This document shows, in pieces, positions 10,043-22,977 of a DNA stretch of 64,000 bases (positions are counted from its first letter, which is position 1; every line of letters begins with the position of its first letter). A program made the translations under genes and the position numbers. The stretch lies in NCBI RefSeq assembly GCF_016097555.1, contig NC_054713.1, positions 37,720,729 through 37,784,728 on the forward strand. Direction: 5' to 3'. The DNA comes from Gigantopelta aegis. Lineage: Eukaryota > Mollusca > Gastropoda > Neomphalida > Peltospiridae. The notes below the pieces were generated by a model. The model saw only the letters and a list, made by a program, of their open reading frames with translations. It was not told the origin of the DNA and ran no database searches.

Positions 10043-10505
10043 TTTGAAGTGACAGATAATAGTTTTTAAACACTACGACTTATTGGTGTACTATTAAAGC
10101 CTTTTTTATATAATTTAAATTAGAAGTACTTACATTTTATTATTTAGAACATTAATTTTCGTACAGTTGAAGTGATTCTGGTCATTTAGGTTTTTACAAT
10201 ACCTCAAAATGCATTTTTCATAATTCTTAAACGCACGTTCGTCTGAAAAATAATTGTTATCAAGACACGCTGTAGTTATTTTTAGACAGTATTTTCCTGT
10301 TTAAAAATCACAGACTTTAGCTTCTCTCTGTTATAACATATAATTCAATTATTTTTACAAAATATCATTAATAAATGGAATATGGTGGTTATGAAGATGG
10401 TTGAATATAGTACATTTAGGGACAAATCGAATTATTTCTGTTCAGGTAATACTTTGTTAGGCCATTAAATAGGTCAGTGATCTGTGACAATATGCCTTTA
10501 AGGAC
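10043..10505. repeat. chimeric MITE remnants
   Basis: 10056-10330 matches the first two thirds of the element at 10834-11202 ('agtttttaaacacta', 'aaaatgcatttttcat', 'aaacgcacgt'). 10340-10505 matches the right end of the different element at 21141-21487 ('tttacaaaatatcattaata', 'gtacatttagggacaaatc', 'ctgtgacaatatgccttta'). Two MITE families are therefore joined here. Confidence 0.65.
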
Positions 10506-10833
10506 AGTACATGTGTGTAGTCACGCGCGTTCAAGACAAAAATTGGCTTTTTAAATCCGGCCTCATGTCTTTACAGGGTTTAGGCTGAAGCCAATACAAT
10601 TATTAGCAATGTGTCGAATTTGCTCAGATTAAAGAACATCTGTCGCCAAATTCAAGTTTTATTTAGTAAAACTGCAAATATCACGGAACATCTGTAAACA
10701 ATAGGCGATTTTCGGATGAGCTTTTTAGCGAATTAGTAATGAGATATATTCGCCGACTTGAACTTTATTTCACATTTGGCGATTTTGGCGAGCTACTGTT
10801 TAAACCCTTTCTTTATATTTTCTTAAAGCTTAA

Positions 10834-11202
10834 AGGGGCATACCCTAGTTTTTAAACACTAACGCATATTTTTTACTATTATAACCGCTTTTGGTAACTT
10901 ATATCATACTTTACTTAGATTTTATTGTTTAGATTATCAATTTCCGTACATTAGAAGTGTTTTTTTTATCCTGGTGTTTTAATATCACAAAATGCATTTC
11001 TCATATTTTTAAAAACGCACGTGCGGATGAGAAGTAACAGTTATGGAGTCGAGTTTTAGTCTGTTTTTAGAGGGTATTTCACCATTTCAAAGTCACAGAC
11101 TCATGTTTCACTCTATTGTAACTTTATCCACATGTGTTACAGGTTTGTAGATTAACTAAACTTAGTGTTAATTTTCACGGGTTGAAACTAGGGTCTGTCC
11201 GT
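10834..11202. mobile_element. TTAA-flanked MITE
   Basis: Begins 'aggggcataccctagttt' and ends with 'aaactagggtctgtccgt', whose reverse complement matches the start at most positions. TTAA lies directly outside both ends (10830-10833 and 11203-11206), the target expected for piggyBac-type elements. No ORF. A copy of its right end is at 41850-41935. Confidence 0.6.
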
Positions 11203-11206
11203 TTAA

Positions 11207-11549
11207 AGCAACATGAGATATTGGTTTGGAACTAATAAATAAATATGTATTTTAAAACAAAAACATAGAAAAAGACAAAACTATCGCTTTATAATTATGT
11301 TGGGCATGCATGATTAATAAGAAAGACGAATGTTACCCCATGCATTCAGTACAAGACAATTTGGAATATAGCCATATGTCGATGTTTACCCTAACAACCT
11401 TGTTGCTATAGCATAGACATAACCGAACATCAGTTACTTTAATGACATTCATAACACATTTATTATTAATCCTGGAGACGCCACGATCACTAGTTTTTAG
11501 CCAATCAAAAATAACTAACTATAAGAAAGACAGCAAACTTGTTTTTTTA
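11207..11549. other. intergenic DNA without recognised features
   Basis: No ORF, repeat family or RNA gene was recognised. It separates the MITE from the tandem array upstream of the five-exon gene. Confidence 0.5.
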
Positions 11550-12240
11550 ACTAAGCCCCACCCCTTAGCAGTAGTGGGTTCTATAATATCTCCCAGCAAC
11601 TATACCTTTCTTTAAATGATAACAGACAACTATTTGTCGTCCAAACTGGCACGTACATCAACTAAGCCCCACCCCTTAGAAGCAGTGAGTTGTGTAATAT
11701 CTCCTAGCAACTATACCTTTCTTTAAATGATGACAGACAACTATTTGTCGTCCAAACTGGCACGTACATCAACTAAGCCCCACCCCTTAGAAGCAGTGAG
11801 TTGTATAATATCTCCCAGCAACTATACCTTTCTTTAAATGATGACAGAGAACTAGTTGTCGTCAAAACTGGCACATACGTCAACTAAGTCCCACCCCTTA
11901 GAAGCAGTGAAATGTATAATATCTCCTAGCAACTATAACTTTCTTTAAATGATGACACAAAAGTAGTTGTCGTCAAAACTGACATATACACGAACTACGC
12001 TCCACCCCTTAGAAGCAGTGAGTTGTATAACATCACCTAGCAACTATGCATTTCTTTAAATGATGACACAGCAATAGTTGTCAAAACTGACATATACATG
12101 AACTACGCTCCACCCCTTAGAAGCAGTGAGTTGTATAACAGCTCCTAGCAACTATGCATTTCTTTAAATGATGACACAGCAATAGTTGTCGTCAAAACTA
12201 ACCAAGTACCACCCCCTTACCACAACTGTGTTTATATGTA
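11550..12240 (+). repeat. tandem array, about 111-bp unit, six copies
   Basis: Each unit reads 'aactaagccccaccccttag', 'agcagtgagttgtataat', 'ctcccagcaactatac', 'tttctttaaatgat', 'gttgtcgtcaaaactg'. Copies start near 11550, 11660, 11770, 11880, 11993 and 12104, with a partial seventh at about 12200. Divergence rises towards the promoter. The array ends about 25 bp before the TATA box of the five-exon gene, so it could affect its expression; that is inference. Confidence 0.8.
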
Positions 12241-12264
12241 ACATATTTCATAGCAACATAAGTG

Positions 12265-12367
12265 TATAAATATCACAAGATATGACGCACCAGTCACTCC
12301 AGCGGTTTGAGGCGGTTACAATCGGTTTTAAAACGATTCAGAAGTCGAATCAGCTAACAGACTCAAG
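12265..12367 (+). promoter_or_regulatory. TATA box, likely start site and 5' UTR
   Basis: 'tataaata' at 12265-12272 is followed about 25-30 bp later by an initiator-like 'cagtcactcc' (12291-12300). The distance fits a TATA-type RNA polymerase II promoter. The inferred 5' UTR of about 70 bases runs to the ATG at 12368 without an upstream ATG. Confidence 0.6.
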
Positions 12368-15300
12368 ATGAACGCTCTGTATTTCTTTGTGGTGCTCGCA
12401 GGTTCGTTATTTTAAGATTCATAATTTTTATTCTAATATACTGAACTGTAAACACGAGGTCCAAAATCATAATGGTACTATGTGCAATTGCGGAGTTATA
12501 ATTTTAAATTATTATATGAATTATCAATTATCAAAACATGACAAATTACTCAATTTAGTTAATTTAAAATAATTGTTTTGTTTTAATACATTTTTTTTCT
12601 CATAATTTACTTATAGAAAATTATTTGCATAGCTTTGAAAAATCTCGCGTTTCTTTTGCCGTTCATAGAGTAGTTCATTGCTTTAATGTTAGTTTTAATT
12701 TTTGTTTTAATTGTCATTCTCCTTTAACAAAAACGAATATTGAATATGCATTCTTAAGATCTTACAAATACAATAAACATTTTGCAGTTAAACACTTTGT
12801 TGTCTATATATTATCTTGTTGTACGTCTCCGATTTAGTTTTAGGATTAACGTATTGGAGTTTTAATATTTAATTTGCGAATAGTATCAAGAACAGTTGAA
12901 TATTAACGTTTTTACTTGCAATAGTAACATCGTTTTGCTAGCTGTGTTGTGTTGTGTTTTGGAGAGAGATTGAGATTGTTGTAAACACTATTTATTCCGT
13001 CTTTTAATGACTGTGGAATTAATGTTAGAATTAAAGTTTGTTTTGTTTAACGACACCACTAGAACACATTGATTAATTAATCATCGGCTATTGGATGTCT
13101 GAACTGAACTGAACTGAACTGAACTGAACATTTATTTCTCTCAGGCCGTAATCCACGGCATATGAGGAACAATATATAATACAACAATTCACACTTTTTA
13201 ACAAGATGACAGAGTAAAACTATCACATAAGTATATCTACATAAAACGAATATGGGAATATAATTATAAATAATTGGTTTGGGTTTGCATACACAATAAT
13301 AATACAATAAAGTTATGAGCCGGAGGGCTTGAAAGTATTCACAATATGTTTACAAAATATTGCAAGTTTTCGGAGGACACCAGTTTTTTTACAATTAAAT
13401 AATTCGTGAAATTTATATGTGTTTGGTTTGGATCGATAATATTCCCGGTATATATTGAAGTCTGAATTGGTTAAAATATGGGCATGTAAAAATATAATGG
13501 AATTCATCTCCGATGTCGTTAGTGTTGCATAAAAAACACAATCTATCATGTAATGGTTTACGTATCCATCTACCTGTCTCTATTGGAAGATTGTGGTTTG
13601 ATACTCTAAAACGTAACAATGGGCACCAATGTTTTTTTTTCTAATAAATTTAAATAATTTTTGAATGCTATACTGCTTTTAAATATTTTGTAACAAGATG
13701 CTTTCGATGAAGTGTCAATATTACTGTACCATGTTTGCAAAAATTGATCTATGAGTTTTGTTGAAATAAATGTTTTCAACAATGAAACACTATTAATACG
13801 CTCACAATGTGACCACCATATGTATGTGCAACCAATATTATCTAAAATTGATTTTATAAAAGCTATCCATTTGTGATCATAAAAATGTGTATTATAATCA
13901 TTCAATAACATTCTGTACACTAATAATGATAGCTTGGACTGCTTCCCAGTAATCATCCTAAACCAAAATCCTATCATTCTTATTTTTACTGTTATATCTA
14001 CCGGGAAGCATCCAAGTTCTCCATACAACATATATAATGGGGTGGATTTTCTAACAGGCAATAATAACTTTAAATATTTGCTATACAATTTTTCTATGCA
14101 AGACAGACTTTAAAACCCCCAAATTTCACATCCGTATAAAGCAATAGGTAAAACCATACAATCAAATAATTTAAGTTGGCATTGAATGGAAAGATGGCAA
14201 CGTTTTCCTTGTCTAAGTGTAAAATACATAGCTTTTTGAGCTTGTTCATATTGATGCTTTCGAGCATTAGTGAATTGGTAATTCTGAATCGTAGTCAACA
14301 GAGGAAACCCGCTACATTTTTTTCTAATGCAGCAAGGAGTCTTTTATATGCACTTTCCCACAGACAGGAAAGCACATACCACAACCTTTGACAAGTTGTG
14401 ATACACTGGTTGGAACGAGAAAAAACGATCAGTTGAACGGATCCACCGAAGAACCGTGGAATTAAAAACGTTTCTTTTATTTAACGACGCCACTAGAGCA
14501 CATTGTTTTTTTTATCTTATCATCGGCTATTGGACGTCAAACATATGGTCATTTTGACACTGTTTTTAGAGGAAATCCGCTGTCGCCACATAGGCTACTC
14601 TCTTACGACAGGCAGCAAGGGATCTTAAAGACTTTTATTTGCGCTTCCCACAGGCAGGATAGCACAGACCATGGCCTTTGTTGAACCAGTTATGGATCAC
14701 TGGTCGGTGCAAGTGGTTTACACCTACCCATTGAGCCTTGCGGAACACCCACTCAGGGTTTGGAGTCGATAACTGGATTAAAAATCCCATGCCTCGACTG
14801 AGATCCGAACCAAGTACCTACCAGCCTGTAGACCGATGGCCTAACCACGACGCCACCGAGGCCGGTACCGTGGAATTGGTCAATAGGATAAATTTGAACG
14901 TCAAAACCATAATCAGGATTGAGACCCTATCTCTGCACAATGTAGAGTCCAATGGGAAATTTGGCAAAATAGTGGTTGATTCTATGAAGCCCTATCCAAT
15001 GCATATCCAATAGCCGATGATTAATTAATCAATGTGCTCTAGTGGTGTCGTTAAACAAAACAAGCTTTAGCTTTAACTCTACCCAGTGCCTCAGTCGGTT
15101 GAGTTCTGGCTCGAGGTGCTTGCGTCGCAGGATCGAACCACGTCGGTGGATCCACTCAACTGACTGGGTTTTTCTCGTTCCAACTAGTGCACCATAACTG
15201 GACAAAGGCCGTGGTATGCGCCTTCCTGTCTGTGGGAAAGTACATATAAAAGATCCCTTGCTGCATTAGGAAAAATGTTGCGGGTTTCCTCTCATAATTA

Positions 15301-18300
15301 CTAGAAATATGCTATCCAATAGCCGATGATTAATTAATCAATGTGTTCCAGTGTTGTTAAACAAAAACTATCCAGTGCCTTGTCTATAGGACAACCACTC
15401 TCTACGCCGTTTCTGACATCTATGATTATGGTCATGATAAAACTGTAACAATAATTATTTTCTGAGATTAATTTAAAAAAAAAATAAATGTAGTATATGA
15501 TTATTCATGAAGGCGGGGCTTAATGTCACGAAACTCCGCCATACGGTGCTTAGAGGCGGGGACCTAATGACACGAAGCTTCGCGTTACTGTACCTGGGGG
15601 CAGGGACTAATGTGACAAGATCCCCTTTATGGGTGAGAGTTATTAATGTAACAACCAATGTATATACTAGTATTCGACCACCAGTTTTGCGTTTTCGGGT
15701 ACAATACAACCATGACAATATTCTGAAATATTTATATATAGTCCTTAAACCCGCTGACCCTAGCCACCATAGTCCGTTTGCGTCAACAGGAAACCGATGA
15801 AAGGAATATAATTATATGTTAAATAATGCTACACTCGTATAAAAACTTTTAAGTTTCAAATCTATAACGACTCTCACAACAGTCCTGCGTTCTGTATCAT
15901 TGTATGATGGTTTTTTTTTTGGCTAACGGCGCCTTTTTAACAACAGTTGCATATTAAAGTTCAAGTTTGTTTTGTTTAACGACACCACTGGAGCACATTG
16001 ATTTATTAATCATCGGCTATTGAATGTCAAACATTTGGTAATTTTGACATATAATGTTAGTGGGGAAACCCGCTACATTTCTCCACTAGTAGCAAGGCAT
16101 CTTTTATATGCACCATCCCACAGACAGGATAGCACATACAATGGCCTTTGATATACCAGTTGTGGTGCACTAGCTGGAACGAGAAAACTCCAGTCAGTTG
16201 AATGGATCCACCGGGGTAAAGTGGACGTACCTCTGTCTGTTGAGTTATTAACGTTGCTATGGGTGGGAGCCGGTACCTGGAGGCGAACCAAGTACCTACC
16301 AGCCTTCAGTCCCATGACTTATCCAGTAGACCCTCCATTTTCTTACAGGATTGGTCCAGACTATTCGAGGTGAAACCTGCGACGCATGCGCAACCACCTA
16401 CGGCACCGAGAAAACCGCAGCTGGTACTGATGATGCCAAAAAGTGCACGTGAGTATATTAAATTAATGGTGACGATGATGATGATGCTGTTGCTGCTGCT
16501 GCTGATGGTGATGTCGATGAAGATGGTAATGATGATGATAATGATGATGATAACGATGATGACGATGATGGTTATGTTAGTGATAATGGTGATGTTAGTA
16601 ATGATGATGATAATGTCGACTGTGGTGATGATGATAATGGTGACGGTGATGATGATGACGATGATGATGTTAGTGATGACGACGACAATGATGATGATGA
16701 CGATGGTGATGTTAGTGATGATGACGATGCTGTCGACGATGATGTTAGTGATGACGATGATGATGTTAGTGATGACGACAATGATGATGATGACGATGGT
16801 GATGTTAGTGATGATGACGATGCTGTCGACGATGATGTGAGATGATGATGATGATGATGACCACGATGATGATGATAGTTATGATGATGATGACGACGCC
16901 GATGATGATGATGATGTTAGTGATGATGTTGATGATGGATGACAGTGATGATGACGACGACGACGATGATGATGATGTGATGATGATGATGTGATGTGAT
17001 GATGATGACGACGCTGATGATGATGATGACGATGATGATGATGATGTTAGTGATGATGATGATGATGATGTTAGTGATGATGATGTTACTGATGATGATG
17101 ATGATGTTAGTGATGATGATGTTGATGTTAGTGATGATGATGATGATGGCGATGACGACGACGACGACGATGATGTTAGTGATGATCATGATGAAGATGA
17201 TGATATAGTGTATTTATTTATTTCTGAAGGTGATGTATTCTCTTTTATTATATATTATCTTGTTCGGATAGGTGTTTCTGAAAATACCACAGCCTTTGAT
17301 ATACCAGTTGTGGGGCTCTGGTTGGGACGGGAAAAAACGCATTCAGAGACTGGATCCCCTGAAGTGTTTTGACCCTACGAAGTTTGTTTTGTTTAACGAA
17401 ACCACTAGAGCACATTGATTATTAATCATCGGCTACTGGATGTCAAACATTTGGTAATTTTGACATATATAGTACAAGATAGGAAACCCGTTACATCTTT
17501 CCATTTGTAGCAAGGGATCTTTTATATGCACCATCCCATGGCCAGGATAGCACATATCACGGCCTTTGGTATACCAGTGGTGGTTCACTGGCTGGAACGA
17601 GAAATAGCCCAGTGGGCCGACTGAGGGGGATCGATCCCAAACCGACCACGTATCAAGCGAGCGATTTACCTCTGTGTTACGTCCGGCCCCTCGATTCTAA
17701 GAGTACCTACAGAGGACGTATTATCTTAGGGGGAGGGTTGCCATATGCAATTTTTTTTTTCTTTTTCTGAATATTAGTCACCAAATAGCTGTTGTGTGAT
17801 GAGGCGTTATTAATTAAACAGATAATCCGCCCACAATGCTCATAATGATTGTTTTTTTTCCCCCTTATTTTAATTTTCATTCACTATTTAAGCCGTGGCC
17901 CCCCACCCAACCCCCGCAAAAAATCCTGGATCCGCATGGTCGGGTAAACAAAACTTTATATGTCCTTCGTTCGACACCAATAACCGATGTGTATTTTTAT
18001 GCTCCAGGGGTGTCGTTAAACAAAACAAACTTAACTAATTCATTCATTCATTCATTAAACTAACAGAGGCGGAATTTAGCTCAGTCAGCTGAGTGCCCAC
18101 TTGAGGTGCTTGCGTCGCAGGATCGAACCACCTCGGTGGATCCATTCAACTGATTGGGTTTTTTTCCCTCGTTCCAACTAGTACACCACAACTAGTCAAA
18201 GGCCGTGGTATGTGCTTTTCTGTTTATGGGAAAGTGTATATAAAAGATCCCTTACTACTAATAGAAAATTGTAGCGGGTTTCCTCTCTAAGACTATATGT

Positions 18301-20216
18301 CAAAATTACCAAATGTTTGACATCCAATAGCCGATGATTAATTAATCAATGTGCTCCAGTGGTGTCGTTAAACAAAACAAACTTTAACTTTCCTGAAAGA
18401 AAAGGGGTGTCCTTTTGATTACGTCATGGGACATAAGGCTGGTAGGTACTGGGTTCTCCTCCAATAGCCGATTATTAATTAATCAATGTGCTCCAGTGGT
18501 GTCGTTAAACAAAACAAACTTTAACTTTCCTGAAAGAAAAGGGGTGTCCTTTTGATTATGTCATTGGACATAAGGCTGGTAGGTACTGGGTTCTCCTCAT
18601 AGCCGATTATTAATTAATCAATGTGCTCCAGTGGTGTCGTTAAAAAAAAAAAAAAAAAAAAAAAAAACGTGTCAGAATTATCAAATGTCTGGCATCCAAC
18701 AGCCGATGATTAGTTAATCAATATAATCCAGTAGTGTCGTTAAACAAAACAAACTTAACTTGAACTAACATTCCTTTCTTTTGCTGGCAGGGCGATCAAG
18801 AAGTTTGCCGCTTGTCTGGTGGCCGCCAGTGGTGCAGGTTGTGAAGCTGGCGCGAACGTCCCCGCAACCCAATTTGCTTCTGGAGACCTGAAGACCTACC
18901 CTGTACCCTTATCTCTGCACATGATGCAGTAAGCTACTTTAACATTCACTTTTCATACTCTCCCATTGACGGCGGGTCGTAGCCCAGTGGTAAAGCGCTC
19001 GCTTGGTGCGCAGTCAATCCAGAGCTGGTTTATCCTAGGAACACGTGCTTCAGGGGGCCCCGCGGTGATGTGTACATTTATTTTCCCCAGGTCATTTTGC
19101 CCCTCTCCCCAAAGGGGTTGTAAAATATATATCCTGGGAATATCGTCCGCTGTTATTTGTGCAAAAGGTCTCGCGGATCCTTAATTGGTCTACTTCAATC
19201 TAGGATCGATCCCCGTCGGGGGGCTTATTGGGCTATTTCTCGTTCTCAAGAGTGTATATGGTTGAACAGATTTTATGGCCCAGCCATTGAGGCTCTTTCT
19301 TTCCCGTTTTAACTGAAATTACCTATAAAATGTTTTAGGAAAACACATGTTTCCGGTTATTTTTCGAAATTAACCAAAAGTCATACTAATATTTCACATA
19401 AATGGGTGTTTTCAAATTCTTTTCAAGTCACTAGCATGATTTTAGTAAAAAAATAATTTAAAAAAAAAAAAACTCCTACTGTTGAACTCCATTTGTTGAC
19501 GATGACCCGTAATGACGCGAGGTGATGTGATCTTAGCGCTAGATATTTTTTTTTACATACTCTTCCATGTGTTGTCCGATGACTGAGTGACGCGAGGTAA
19601 AGCTTGATGCTTTGATCGGTCTTTCTAGGATCGGCATTTTGCCTTTTTTGTGGTTTGTTCTTGTTCTTTGTGTTGTTGCTGAGGGTTTTCGTGTGGTCTG
19701 TTTTTCGCTTTCTTGCGCCGTTTGGGGTAGTTTTCAGTTTCAGGTTTTTTTCTTCTTGGTTTTTCCGGGTCTTGTGTGTTTTTTGGGTTTTTTTTTTTTA
19801 TTATCCTGGGAAGGAGGGGCCTAACTGGGGGTGGTAATGATTTCATATCTCCTTAAAATTATCTGGGTTTATCTTTTTTCGATCCCATTGATGGGTCTGT
19901 GCTCAACGTGGCCAGTTTTCTCCAAACGGTTATAGTGCTTGCCAGGACCGCGTATTCACAACGTGAAATGCATGTAAGCTGCTTTGTGGGATATAATTTA
20001 AAAACATAAATGGTGCTCTATATAGAGAGTTTCTCATTAAAAAAAAATTAATCACGTGACTGACTACGGTTTGTAACTAGTATAAAATACCCTTATTTCA
20101 TATGTCATTAATCATATCTCTCTATATCTCCTCCTTAACTCTGTCTGTCCGTCCGTCGAGAACATCGTTTCTTCTTTCCCTGTCCCCCGTATTAATAACT
20201 CTCTATCTCCGCACAA

Positions 20217-20271
<55 letters not shown>

Positions 20272-22283
20272 GGTCTAGATGCTTGTCAATATCCGGGTCC
20301 TTGTGAATATAATTATTATATTAATTATGTCTATAAAGTAGTAACTGCATTATGTGTGTATATATTATGTATATAATTACTGTAACAACCCTTGTCTTCT
20401 CCCTTTGCATGGGTTGATAGTTGTCAAATAGGAATGGTCAAGATAAAACAGGTTATAAACATCTGTTTGGGCTACTTACCAATATTAGGACGACCAGAAA
20501 CACACTAAATATACACACACTGATATTCTAAACAAGAAAACATATTACTATGTAATTTTAGTCGTTAAAAGATTTTATTAGTCGGCAACATTTTACAATA
20601 CAGCAAACTCATCATAGTCCCTTTAAAATGTTTCCTTTTTTAACGATGTTTGAATGATAAAAAAAAAAAAAAAAACTATTCACGAAAAAAAGAAGCCCAT
20701 AATAGGTAGATATTCCGCCCCATGTGACTCTCGCTCATCTCTTTAAATCTCCCTCTTGTGTCTTAGTTGCTTAGAGATAGACATCGTCAAAGAAATGTCA
20801 TTAAATATCAGGCCAAACAAAATAAATGTTTGGTCTCTGGTCAACGCGCGCGTCAACATTTTTTTTTTTTAATTTCCCGCAGTATGATCTCGATTTTTGC
20901 ACTAGCCTTTTCTTACTATGACGTAAAACCGCATTTGGAACCAAAATGCCATCGCGCATGAACTAGGACGTTCATTTCCCTTATTTCGGTATTAAATATG
21001 CCCGCCTTTTCTGTGCAATCCATGCTTTAAAAAAAAAGAAAAAAAAAGCCGCCGCATCGCCGCATCAATTCTGAAACTTTGGTCTGACCAGAAACTGACT
21101 TTCTTTATTATTATTATTATTATGATTATGATTATGATTAAAGGCATACTGTCACAGATTTAAGGACCTTATTTCTCTAAAAATTAATAATAAATAAAAA
21201 TTAAATTAATTTTTACAGAATAAATCTAGCTATTGCATCACTTTAACTACACCATGATGGAGTGAAATCCATGTCAACCCTCTCAGCAATGTTAGTTTTT
21301 GAATTATGGACCATTGCCATAATTCAATTATTTTTACAAAATATCATTAATAAGTGGAGTATAGTGGTTACGTAGATGGTTGAATAAAGTACATTTAGGG
21401 ACAAATCAAATATATATATATTTTAAGTAATACTTTGTTAGGCCATGTAGTAGGTCAGTAGGTCAGTGGTCTGTGACAATATGCCTTTATGATTATGATT
21501 ATGAGTATGATTATTATTATTATTATCATTATTATCATCATTATTATTATTATCATCATTATGATTATTATTATCATTATTATAATCATTATTATTATAT
21601 ATCATTATTATTATTATTATTATTATTATTTTGGCCTTACAGAGAAGTCTACAAATTTTAATTTATTTTAGGGAAGGCTTTACGTACGCTAACTGTGTGG
21701 AACTGACGCCCAGTACAGAGAAGGCGTGTGATGGAGCAACAACCCAGGCTACCATGGTAACAAAGTCGTTGGACAAAGCCAAGGCTGACTGTAAGCAAGT
21801 CTATCTTCGGCTTCGGGTTATTTGTAATGGGAGCCCACTACGGACAAGTCCATTTGGGTTTTGGCTACCAGCTATATGGAAGCCAATTATGTCAAACGTT
21901 TCTTCCGGTTTGGGTTATATGTTATGGTTATCTGCTGTGGTGTGGGGTTGGGGGTTGTGTTGTTGTTTTTTGTTGTTGTTTTTTTTTTTTTTTTTTTTTG
22001 TTATGGAAGCTAATTACGGCCATGTCTATATTTGGGTTTCGGCTAACCTGATATTTCCCGTGGAAGTCCATTAGGTCGAAGTCTTTCTTCGGGTTTGGAT
22101 TATATGCTATGGAAGCCCAGTAGGTCAAAGTTTTTAATCGGGTTCGAATTATTTGTTATGGAATAGGTCCATGTCTGTCTTTGAGTTTCCGTTATTTGTT
22201 ATGGACGCCCATTAGGTCCACGTCTTTCTGTCGTGTCGTAGAGTCTTGCTAGTATATCAGCACATGCTACGAAAGCACATATA

Positions 22284-22358
<75 letters not shown>

Positions 22359-22378
22359 GAGAGAGAGTGTCGCATGTT

Positions 22379-22437
<59 letters not shown>

Positions 22438-22946
22438 TAAAGTACTCTTATAACGAACAGCAAGGGACCAGACACATCGGTTCGATATAGCAGTAGTTCG
22501 TTATACGCGGAAGTTAGCCTTTTTCATTCATGAAGTCGGCCATTTTGGATTTTTCAAATTTAAATACAAAAATTAGTGGGATTTAAAAAAATATTTCATT
22601 TATTATCACCAATATCAGTACAGTCGTTTTGGATGCATTGCCGTTAATGCTACTGACTGATAAGATACAAATAAGATTTTCAAAAAATTATGATCGGTTC
22701 ACTGTATATACACTAATTTACACTGAAATTCACAATTTTGACAAACACATTGGTTCGTTTTAACAGTTAATTCGCTATACATAGTTCGTTCTATACATTA
22801 AAATTTATTAACACTATATAGGGGGAAACAACGAGACTTTACAATCAGTTCGTTCTAACCGGTAGTTTGTTGTAAGCGTGTTCGTTCTAAAAGTACTTTA
22901 GTATATATATATATGTTTTTGTCGGGTTGTTGTTTTTCCTGTTTTT

Positions 22947-22977
<31 letters not shown>

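Noticed and set aside
16259-16840. A 193-codon plus-strand ORF rich in Met and Val
   Set aside because: It runs through the (GAT)n array; the open frame is due to the triplet period, and it crosses the real exon 2 in another context.
18970-19040. Possible tRNA genes at box A/box B-like sequences
   Set aside because: All such sites belong to SINE heads; none forms a recognisable complete cloverleaf with a proper anticodon arm and terminator.
22246-22475. Arg-Glu and Tyr-Ile repeat ORFs
   Set aside because: Translations of (GA)n and (TA)n; the same applies at 23296-23673, 25774-26301 and 39974-40204.
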